Part shown: piece after piece, positions 14,134-22,208 of the stretch
How the letters are laid out: each line of letters opens with the position of its first letter
Numbering within the stretch: position 1 is the first letter of the stretch
DNA from: Apiospora phragmitis
Lineage: Eukaryota > Ascomycota > Sordariomycetes > Amphisphaeriales > Apiosporaceae
Direction: 5' to 3'
NCBI GenBank assembly: GCA_038363925.1
Contig: JAQQWL010000003.1
Location: 1,054,001-1,118,000 of the forward strand
DNA: 64,000 bases
Notes under the pieces: model-generated
What the model saw: the letters and a program-made list of their open reading frames with translations, nothing else
What the model was told of the DNA's origin: nothing
Database searches by the model: none
Translations under genes and position numbers: made by a program

Positions 14134-14340
14134 TATTAAATGAGCTCTCGTACGTACGGTGGTTCCGGTTTTAATCGAGGTTTAATCGTTCTTATTCTAT
14201 TATTCATATCTATTTTTAATACGAGCTACGAGGGGTATTGTATACCCCTCTTAATGAAATAAGAAAGGGGTTCGTACGCGTAGGTACGTGGTACCCTTTT
14301 TAGAGTGATATGGAAAACCTCAGTTCCTGCTGTTCTAATA
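14134..14340 (-). repeat. Solo LTR of element B
   Basis: Exactly 207 bp and flanked by a perfect 5 bp duplication GTTTT (14129-14133 and 14341-14345). The duplication shows a full insertion that later lost its interior by LTR-LTR recombination. It is less mutated than the full-length copies. Confidence 0.85.
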
Positions 14341-15276
14341 GTTTTAAAAAAAGTAATTTAAAAGTTTATTTAAAATTATTATAGTTTTTAAAAACTCGTT
14401 ATATTTTTATATAATATAGTTTAATTTATTAATTATTCTTGGTTAATTTATTTAAGTAAGTTTTAAATTAAACGAATACCTTATTTTTTAAAAATAAGGC
14501 GGCGTAGATAACTCGTTAAGTAATATTTTAAAACGTTTTTTTATAGAATTATTAATAGGTTTTAACTTAAATAAAGAATTTTTAGAGATTTTTATTTATC
14601 TCGTCGAAAATTATTAAAGTATTAATCTTTATACCTTTTTTAAAAATAATAAAGGTTTAAATAATATTAATAGCGGTATAAAAGAAACGTACTTCTTCGC
14701 GTAATTTACTAATATTTAGTATTTATTTTAAAGTATTTTTAATAAAGAGTTCGTTACGTTTTTTTTAAGCTTAACATAATAGTATTAATAATTAGCGCTT
14801 TCTTATTTAAATTCCTTAATTCGTTTAATTAGCGTTTATTAAGTAAAGACGTTATCGTTATCGTCGCTATTTACCTCTATAGCGGGATTTTATTAAGAGG
14901 CGCTTAAAATTGCGGCGGGGGCCTTCTCGTAACGAGGGGTATTATTAAATCTAGGCGTAAATATAGTTCTTATAAAATATTATTATTTAAAGGTTTAAAT
15001 AATAATTCGTAAAAATAAAAGTAATTAAAACATAATAAGCGTTATTTAAGTTTTAAAAAAAACTTAATAAAACGCATTAAGGTTTATATTTAATAGTATA
15101 AAAAAGTATTTAAACGTGTAATAAAAGTCCGCTTTTATTAATATAATATATAATAGCCGTAAAAATAAAAGTAATTAAAATACTTAAGTTTAAAAATATT
15201 TATAATAAAGTTATAAAAACTATTTATTTTATTAATAAATTAAATTAATACTTAAATTAATTATTAAAATAAAAAG

Positions 15277-15657
15277 TTTTTATATAAAATATATAAAGAA
15301 ACGTTTATTATTATATATTTAATCTCTTTTTTATTAATTTATTAATTTATTTATAATAATCTATCCCCTAATCACGGTAATCCGTTTTTAATTAGCTTAC
15401 TCCGGGCGTTATACCTTTATTATTCCGTAGCTCGTTACGTGACTCGCCGTGCCTCGTTCTTACGTTCCTTTGTTTTCGTTCTATCGCTATATGAGCTTAT
15501 GCCGTTTATATTATCGTACGCTGTTAGAGTATAATTAAGTTCGTATTAATATAGCTAGCGGTGCGGTCGCTAGTTATTATATCGTAGCCGGATCGGGTTA
15601 TTATAGTTCCGTACCGGTGAGTAAGTCTTAATCGCATGGTTAGGTCGAGTTATAACA
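15277..15657 (-). repeat. Putative 5' LTR of the minus-strand gypsy relic
   Basis: Direct repeat of 3159-3569. On the plus strand it ends TTATAACA, the complement of a TGTTATAA LTR start. It is followed by CTTAG, which has no clear partner at the other end. Confidence 0.6.
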
Positions 15658-16354
15658 CTTAGCTTAACTAACGGCTTTATATATTAATTCGTTTTTTAAA
15701 AATAATAATAAAACCTATTAATTTTTATTAAACTCACTTTAAATAAGTATACCGACGAAACGGTATTAAATATATAATCGAGGGGTTAATTATTTATAAG
15801 CGAATTTATAAATAACTACTCTAAGCTTTACGTCGCGTATAATAGCTTATATACGCTTTTAAATATTAAACGAAAATATCGTTATAAAAAATAAAAATAG
15901 GCGAAAAAAATAAAGGTAATAATAACTTTAAAAAATAAAAAGTAATAGCTAAATTAAAAAGTTTTTTAATTAAGATACACCGTGAAAAAACGCGTTCGTG
16001 AGGTAAAACGCGGTGGCCCGTAACGAGGTGGCCCGTGAAGGGGTGCTTTAGCTTATTAGGGAAGATGTGGAAGGATTTATAAAGTTACTAGCATATTAAT
16101 TATTACTAATCGCTAAGTACTACTTCTGACTTTGTTTCTAAAGTCAGGGGGGTCTAGTTAGTTACTTCTATAGATAAACCTCTATAATGGGGGTGAATAG
16201 CGTAACACTAATAGTGTATACTTACGAGTTCCTGGGCTCCCCAGTGGGTGTGTGCATAATGATATTGCATTCCTTTGTGGTAAAACTGATGATACAACAA
16301 TTGCATTCGAGATCTTAAGAACTCTTTCCAGTCTATCAAAGTCCAAATTGGTCA
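15658..16354. other. Edge of the AT block, no gene seen
   Basis: AT-rich, stop-dense sequence without recognisable coding grades into normal composition at about 16.1 kb. A short motif GGTGGCCCGT occurs twice at 16010-16040. From 16.2 kb the base composition is that of the gene island, but I see no supportable gene start before the terpene-cyclase fragment. Confidence 0.5.
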
Positions 16355-16790
16355 CGATGCACTTCCCTGATAGATTCGTGCTGGTAGGGCAAAGTTTTGA
16401 TCCAGACGCTGGGGAAGCAACTGGAAAATGGGGTGTTTGGTTCCTTCTCGCCGTCCATTTATGACACAGCATGGTTGGCTCGTATCTGTCGCTAATCTGC
16501 GTGGCTCTTCCACAAGTGTTTCACCTAGCTGATGGATACAAAGCACCTTCAAGGGTGGTCGACCGTTCATGTCCCCAAGGTGGACAGGATCCTAGATACC
16601 CTGGCCGCACTCGTGGCGCTCAAAGAAGATCTGGCGCAAGCAGACCAACATGGCGATGCCGGTGTCTCGGAACCCGTTGGCGAGAGAATCCTTGAGGCTC
16701 GACGGGTTCTTGAGCGTTGGCTTGGGGCATAGGACATCACATTGGCTGTCCACGTCGGCACCGAGATCATGGTCCCAACCAGCTCGTATC
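16355..16790 (+). pseudogene. N-terminal fragment of a class II diterpene cyclase (copalyl-diphosphate-synthase-like), RIP-broken
   Basis: One plus-strand frame reads through features typical of the N-terminal domains of fungal and plant copalyl diphosphate synthases. These are SPSIYDTAWLARI (family SIYDTAWVAM), WLFHKCFT (family WLFPECF), VDRILDTLAALVALKEDL (family IDGILNTAAALLAL), then DITLAVHVGTEIMVP (family WDVA..DHVGFEILVP). Stops interrupt it where glutamine or tryptophan fits the family: TAG near 16389, TAA near 16489, TAG near 16526 and TAG at 16730-16732. Each is explained by one C-to-T at CpA or one G-to-A at TpG, as in RIP. Homology fades near 16790 and the catalytic DxDD region is absent, so this is a truncated relic. 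The intact enzyme would cyclise geranylgeranyl diphosphate. Confidence 0.7.
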
Positions 16791-16847
16791 TATATCCATC
16801 GTGTACAAGGAATGGTGATGTTGTTCGTGTCGGTCACACATCGCTAA

Positions 16848-17960
16848 TTACCGCAAAGAGAGCCCAGGCTTCAACGCCTGCGCCCCCAAATGCTTGATTT
16901 GGGCGCTTGCGAGGGTGAATTCCATCTCCTTCACGGTGCTATCGATTGTCTGAGTAAGCTTTATGGCAGGGTTGCAGCCTTCGTGAAACTGGTGGTCCAG
17001 GGCTGGTGTCCCAGAGACAATTTTCCGCAGCTCTAACGCAACTGCCGTCACCGTTTTCTCACAAGATATAGTTCTTTCCAAAGTTGGCGAGAGAAAGGAC
17101 ATACCAAGAGCACGGGTGTAATACCCCAGCTTCAATAAATTGCACCTGGTGATTTCACGCTCTGAAATGTAGCTGTATGTTGTGGGTCCACAATGTGTTG
17201 GAACAGCATCCGGGTCTGACAAATTTAGGATAAGTTGTTTCAGGGGTTTGAGCAACTGATCGATTGTATCATGATGTAGTCTGACGATTCGTTCTTATAT
17301 AGCAAACGTTAGTAAAATAATGCACTTGAAGCCATTGCACAATAGTTGAAACTTACCAGCTACCTCTGGGAGAGTTACTGCGTCTCTTAAGAACTGTTCA
17401 TTTTCCATAATCCGCGCCAGAAAGTTCATTGCCGAGGCGAATCGTTCCTGATCGCCTAGTTCTCATGTGGCCCATAGTAGCAAAGTGCTTGAGTAGAAGA
17501 GTCCGTTGCTTTTTTCCCATGCTTGGTCAAGCCAGCGGCGTACCCATGGCTTCAGGATATGGGTCAAATCATCCTTGTCGGTCAGGACCGTAATTTTATA
17601 CAGCTCTTCTGGTCTGAAGCTATATGGCACATCATCGAACTTGGTATGGATGATGCCAAGCAGCATCGACATGGTCTGAGGCAAATCATCCGGTAGATTG
17701 ACTATCCAATCGCCCTCTTTGGGGTTGGACTCGGCGAAATCACCATACAGCAATTTCCTCCAGACTGAAAAACTGCGGGCCAAGGTGCGGGAGCATACTC
17801 GAAAGCTCTAAGCCAAATCATCGAGGTGGGAATTTTTGCTATGGGATATGCCGTACTCGCACTTGGTAGTTCCGGCCCGTAGGACAAGGTCTCCGTCGGC
17901 ATCAAGGACCTTTGTGACAGGTTCGGGGATGGGCGGACATGGCTTCGGTGTAGTATCCAT
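16848..17960 (-). pseudogene. BTB/POZ-like fungal protein with two in-frame stops
   Basis: The reading starts at ATG 17960 with a proline-rich lead and DADGDLVLRAG, the usual opening of a large fungal BTB-like family. It continues FRVCSRTLARSFSVWRKLLY and LPDDLPQTMSMLLGIIH, ending the BTB fold at about residue 165. A 63 bp intron (17294-17356) has GTAAGT, TACTAAC and TATAAG signals and joins a 149-codon C-terminal exon. Two stops lie in the same continuous frame: TAG at 17808-17810, where CAG would fit (CpA to TpA), and TGA at 17463-17465, where CGA would fit. No frameshift is seen, so substitutions alone disabled it. Intact members are probably protein-protein adaptors of unknown target. It is transcribed towards the terpene-cyclase fragment. 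Confidence 0.7.
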
Positions 17961-18809
17961 GCTTTTAGTGGCCTTTTCTGCTTCAGCAACGGTCTAGATG
18001 GACTCAAGGACTCACGAAATGTTTGAAAGCTTTGAGTGCACGTGGTAAAAGTTGGTTGTGGGGAAGGAATGTTGAGCGATATCCAGTTTGAACGACTTGG
18101 TAGGCAAGAAAGAAGGTTATAAATATGAAAGCAACGAGGCTATGCCTGGCCACTGACAGGTCTATTCGTAAGGTCCACGTCCCTGAGGGCAGTCGTACTT
18201 AGAGGAATCCTCAAACCGTCATGTGGTTTTCTGTGTGAACTTCTTGTTGAATGGGATTTGGCACCTAATTTATCACCGCAACTTAGAAACAAGGCACACA
18301 AGCCACTTTTTGAGCGTATTTGTTGATAAAAAATAAGGCATATCCTAGTTTGTACTGCAGTAGTTGGCCTTGTCAGGCTATCGCATCCGCTCAGGAACAA
18401 CCGACATCTGAGCGGCCCAGGGAGCAGGGCTACCTTCTTGAGTGAGTTTACTCGGCGACGGTCGCAATATACATACTACAGCACCGCCTTTTGTGTCTGC
18501 CAAACTGGCGCGGATACGTAGAAGTTGAAGGCTTGGCAGCTTTGATCTACACATGCAGTGTCAAATATTCACTACCGAGGCCGAACGCCTTTTCACTGAT
18601 TCTGTGTCCTCTTACCACAGAGCCTTACTGAGACCGGGTGCATACCTGAGCAGGGCCACAAGTCCCTGCTTCGTGCTGCCATGGCGGGCACTTTAGGTGT
18701 CAGGGACGGAGAAGGGGAGACTGGTGGATTTGTACCTTACCCACGCAGCGTCACAGAAAGACTTGGGCTTACAGTGTGAGAAGGCGCCAAAGTAATTTTA
18801 ATAAGTTTA
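17961..18809. other. Intergenic, nothing supported
   Basis: Normal-composition sequence upstream of the BTB-like pseudogene. Short open frames occur on both strands, but none shows domain-like sequence, splice structure or a plausible start context. Confidence 0.5.
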
Positions 18810-19201
18810 TATGTCTCAGCCCAGCTTAGACGAAGGGGCCGTTGTGCCCAAGGAATTGATGACGGAAGTGTCGCCGAAGTCGTAGAGCCCATCGGTGGCG
18901 AACGCGGCAGCGAGCCGCTGCTCGAAGACCGCGGCGTGCAGGCAGAGGAGTCGGCCGAAGGAGTAGCTCAGAAGGCCCAGCTAGGACGTGAACACCTCGG
19001 GCGGTGTACAGCGGAAGTCGAAGATAGGTGTAGCGGTCTTTCCCACTCGTTGGTGAACTCGACACCTTGGTCGCGGCCCACCGTCGGCTGGCCGGGCACC
19101 TCGAACATTAGGACGTTGCAGCCGAGATGGAGAGCCGCAACGCCGTGGAGGTGATAATTCTCTTCTATGCTACTTACCGTCGAGACCATTGTACACCACA
19201 T
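18810..19201 (-). pseudogene. Relic of an alpha/beta-hydrolase (FrsA/Ayg1-like)
   Basis: On the minus strand an intron-like GTAAGT at about 19171 is followed by HLHGVAALHLGCNVLMFE and VPGQPTVGRDQGVEFTNEWE. This resembles the strand and loop before the catalytic elbow in fungal FrsA/Ayg1-type hydrolases, whose pattern is YNVLTFEGPGQ. After a frameshift near 19030 the next frame has LGLLSYSFGRLL, corresponding to the GYSFGGY nucleophile elbow with a glycine lost, then AVFEQRLAAAFATDGLYDFG. A stop falls just before the elbow. N-terminal and C-terminal parts are missing. In Aspergillus, Ayg1 shortens a polyketide in melanin synthesis; the function of this ancestor is unknown. Confidence 0.6.
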
Positions 19202-19230
19202 TGGTAGGGTTTTCCATTGCTTGGTTGCAT

Positions 19231-19268
19231 ATTGTTGGTTGTTAGGGTGATCAACCCAACAACCAACC
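19231..19268. repeat. Imperfect palindrome
   Basis: GTTGGTTGTTAGGGT is followed after 4-6 bases by AACCCAACAACCAAC, an almost perfect inverted repeat. It could be a hairpin or the end of a small element. Confidence 0.5.
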
Positions 19269-19328
19269 TTAAGGGGGAGAAGAACAGGTTAAGTATCTAA
19301 ATTGATGCTTAATTTTTCAACAAACAAG

Positions 19329-19470
19329 GTGACCGACTGGCCTAGTTGGTGCGGGCGCTTCCCTCGGTAGGCGATGAGGGCTTGGACAACCTGCCGGTCA
19401 CGACAAGGGCTTGGTGGTTCCCCCTCGGCAGGCTTCAAGTTCGATCCAACCTACCAACACCCAAAGGCTT
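19329..19470 (+). repeat. tRNA-like (pol III A/B box) sequence, possible SINE relic
   Basis: TGGCCTAGTTGG near 19338 fits a pol III A box (TGGCNNAGTNGG), and AAGTTCGATCC near 19437 fits a B box. The spacing of about 95 bp is too long for an ordinary tRNA. An internal near-duplication based on CCCTCGG(T/C)AGGC lies between them. A degenerate tRNA-derived repeat is the simplest reading. No cloverleaf could be drawn with confidence. Confidence 0.3.
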
Positions 19471-20217
19471 AGCGATAGCATGAATTCAACTAATGCCACG
19501 ACACACCTACTTTTTTTGCCCTCCCCGTCTTCTTCCCTCTTTTTTTATTTTACTTAATGTGCTTGGCGGCCGGGAAGTAGATCAGCGATATTTTGAACCC
19601 GTCGGCCTGCGAGAGAGTCGCCAGGGCCTTACCGTGCCAGAGCTTCAACGTTGGGGGCAGGTGCCCTTTTCATCTTCCTGAATACAACTTACATGGGTTT
19701 AGTTCTATCTAATACAACATGCGCTCATCACCACGTGCATAAAAGGCTCAGTGATGGATCGGAGTCTAAGCCTCTGAAACGATATGAAGGTCGAGGTGAA
19801 GACAAACATAGGTCTTCATTCTGGAAGTGGTATATGAAACTGGGGGACTGCGCAGCTTTGACGAACGTGTAGCTCATGCTCCAACCGCGGCAAGTGCCAC
19901 AACCACCACGAGAGTAGTCAAGCTATTCTAGCCAAGGCCAGCTGATCTGCCAGGCTACAAGGAATGAAGCCAATGAATACTTACATAATCTCACACCTGT
20001 TGGGGATGGGACCGAATAAGGGAATTTGCACAGATGATCAAGATCAGTTTCAGGCACGCAGGGTACTTGACTTAGGTAACTGAAGAGTTTGGTGGGGTAG
20101 TGGGGCCAAAAATAAAAAAATCACAGCAGACCAGGCAGCCGCCAAATTCGCGACACACCAACATCGGACCAGGCCAGCAAGCTCGACAACCTACCTCTCC
20201 GGCAAAGCTTCCAGAAG
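19471..20217. other. Intergenic and 5' region of the GCIP-like gene
   Basis: No gene is supported. The last 100 bp before ATG 20218 is C/A-rich, as in many fungal 5' leaders. Confidence 0.5.
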
Positions 20218-21381
20218 ATGGCAACTGCAAATGCGCCTGTGGGCTCCAAAGACGCCCTCAATGAGATCGTACAGACGACAAGTGCGCTCATCTCTCAATT
20301 CGAGCCCGTCTTGCACGCGGCCGCGACCGACAAAACTTCTTCAGTAACTACCCCGCCATCATCGTCATCCACCCCGCAGTCGCAGACCATCGACGCTCTG
20401 TCTCTCGCCCACGACTCGGCCAGCCTCATCAAAGCTCATAGCACCAAGATCTCCTTGTTGATAATCAACGAGCCCTTCACACCCTCTGCCCTCGTCAAGG
20501 TTCTCAAGGAGCTCGTTGCTAGCCCTATCCCGGGTATTGCGTCTGCGGTTCAGGCATGCGACATCGACAGGTACACAACCGTTGTGAGGCAAGATTTGGC
20601 ATGGAAGTGCTACCGGGTACTGAAAGAGCTGAAGACTCTGATTGAAGTGATACCACTGGACGGCAAGGTCCCGGCACCAGAAAAGAAGAAGGGCATCTCA
20701 GGTGGTATGGGCAGTATGACAGTCACTGGTGTCATCTGGGCAGCATGTGACGATGTGATACTTCTGAAAAAGCTTGGTATCGCAGGCCTGCTGGTGAAGA
20801 AAGTGGAACAGTACAGGGACACCCTGAAAGACGTACTTGATGAGCTAAAAGAGTGGAAGAAGGAGGGCGAGGAAGCTGGTGACGAGGAGGAAGACGAGGT
20901 TGAATACGTCGCGCACCAGCTCGATGCTACGAACCTATCTGTGCAGGATACCCAGGATGCCCTGGACGACCTTATGAGCACAAGACATATCCCACGGGAC
21001 GATCCGGACAAACTGGGCGAACGTTTAGATTCATGCCTCAAGAGGCTTCGGCTCACGACTTTGTTGTATTCCGCGGTTGTCAAACGGAGGCTTAAGACTC
21101 TGCCCTTACTACCAGCCGAGCCCGGCAGCCCAACCGTACGCCGGCTGGATGAGGTTTTCCCGATACTCAGAGGACTTCCCAACCGCTTCAATGAGCTGGC
21201 CTGCGCATTCTACGAGTTGGAACCCGGCCCGGTTGACGATGCCATGGATGCATGTTTCTTCGACGCCTTTGCCGCGTCCGAAATGTTGATGAAGTCCTGG
21301 GCCGGCCAAAAAGACGAGTTCACAGAATGGGCCGAGAAATACCAAGTCAGCATGAAGAAACCGGACGAGACAGAAGGATAA
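20218..21381 (+). CDS. GCIP / cyclin-D1-binding-protein-1-like protein
   Basis: This single-exon gene encodes 387 residues, intact from ATG (context AAGATGGC) to TAA. A serine/threonine/proline linker at residues 45-58 is followed by a helical segment (about 60-120) with LIINEPFTPSALVKVLKELV and a short IPGIASAVQACD. These match the pattern of the GCIP family (Grap2 and cyclin-D-interacting protein; CCNDBP1 in animals). A second helical half follows, with a charged stretch EEAGDEEEDEVEY near residue 225 and a leucine-rich C-terminal bundle. There is no signal peptide or membrane segment. Animal members bind cyclin D and HLH factors; the fungal role is not established. Integrity contrasts with many neighbours, suggesting it is under selection. 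Confidence 0.7.
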   Translation: MATANAPVGSKDALNEIVQTTSALISQFEPVLHAAATDKTSSVTTPPSSSSTPQSQTIDALSLAHDSASLIKAHSTKISLLIINEPFTPSALVKVLKELVASPIPGIASAVQACDIDRYTTVVRQDLAWKCYRVLKELKTLIEVIPLDGKVPAPEKKKGISGGMGSMTVTGVIWAACDDVILLKKLGIAGLLVKKVEQYRDTLKDVLDELKEWKKEGEEAGDEEEDEVEYVAHQLDATNLSVQDTQDALDDLMSTRHIPRDDPDKLGERLDSCLKRLRLTTLLYSAVVKRRLKTLPLLPAEPGSPTVRRLDEVFPILRGLPNRFNELACAFYELEPGPVDDAMDACFFDAFAASEMLMKSWAGQKDEFTEWAEKYQVSMKKPDETEG

Positions 21382-22208
21382 TCCGGCTGCAGTACTAGCA
21401 TTCACAATTGATACCTACCTTACTTGTCCCACGAATCCGAACCCGCCCCTACTACTGGAACACCGTAAACCTACGATGGAAGCAGACAGTCCATCTTTTT
21501 CAATCATTTCAGGAGTCAATGATGTTGCATGAGGGCACAGATGTTTGCGAATGATGAACGAATGCGAGCCTCATGCCGACGTTTTTGTTGTGTGGTTCGA
21601 TCAAGTTTGCCCACCCTTTAGCCCCGGTGGAATGTGCTCCGGACAAAACAACGGTGGCATGGTTGAATCAGGCCACCCCGCCCCGTCGCGAGATCTTCCA
21701 CAACAGGCAACGGCCACACTCAATTCAGGTACTCATGCCCTCACCCGGTACTCAACGGCGCCTTTTGTCAATTCCCATCAATCATCTTATCTCAACCAAG
21801 GCCAGATTTGCTGCAATGCAACGCACACTAAGAAGATCTCGTAGCTCGAGATGGTGAGCTGGCCAGCTTGGACCGTCCTTCCGTTTTCCTCTTTTGGCAA
21901 ATTGTCCTATGCCTACCAGCCTAGGGGTACAGCACAGCCCATGCTCTCTCCACCAACGTGCTCTGATTCCACCAATCAACGCAGCGTCCTCTAAATTAAC
22001 ACAAGTCGGCACCTGGCCAGCATCACGGCCAACTCTGGGGCCATGTGCCTGCAATTCACAGCATGTGGGACAGGGTGTATGTAGCCCATCGGCATCGGGC
22101 TGTTTTATAAGTTGACAAGAGGTCGCAGAGCAGCGACATGATGACTTCGTTCTGGCTCACTTCCCTACGCTCATTTTCGGGAACCCTCGTCGCAGAGTTG
22201 TCGTGATC
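21382..22208. other. Intergenic, presumed promoter of the PL4 gene
   Basis: No gene is seen. A TATA-like TTTTATAAG lies at about 22092, roughly 110 bp before the ATG at 22209, a plausible distance for a regulated secreted enzyme. Short open frames here have no domain signal. Confidence 0.4.

Larger units (their letters stand above)
3159..15657 (-). mobile_element. RIP-degraded Ty3/gypsy retrotransposon relic with three nested insertions
   Basis: Two direct copies of a ~380-410 bp repeat (3159-3569 and 15277-15657) bracket the relic. Removing the nested elements leaves about 7.3 kb, a normal gypsy length. On the minus strand, integrase-like sequence lies near 4900-5260 (DKLTKYTYFL at about 5170-5215), and a reverse transcriptase remnant near 6000-6740 includes YLNNILIY at about 6515-6545, where family members have YLDDILIY; D-to-N is a RIP-type change. 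RT sequence resumes past element B at 9935-9985. Gag-like sequence follows toward 15.2 kb. No matching target-site duplication was found, so one event is inferred, not proven. Confidence 0.65.

Noticed and set aside
1..16100. Possible mitochondrial or plasmid origin of the AT-rich block
   Set aside because: Nuclear-type LTR, LINE and DDE elements with RIP transitions and nested insertions explain it; no mitochondrial genes are seen.
20610..21191. 193-codon antisense frame in the GCIP-like gene
   Set aside because: Serine-rich shadow of the acidic/lysine-rich sense protein; no independent evidence.
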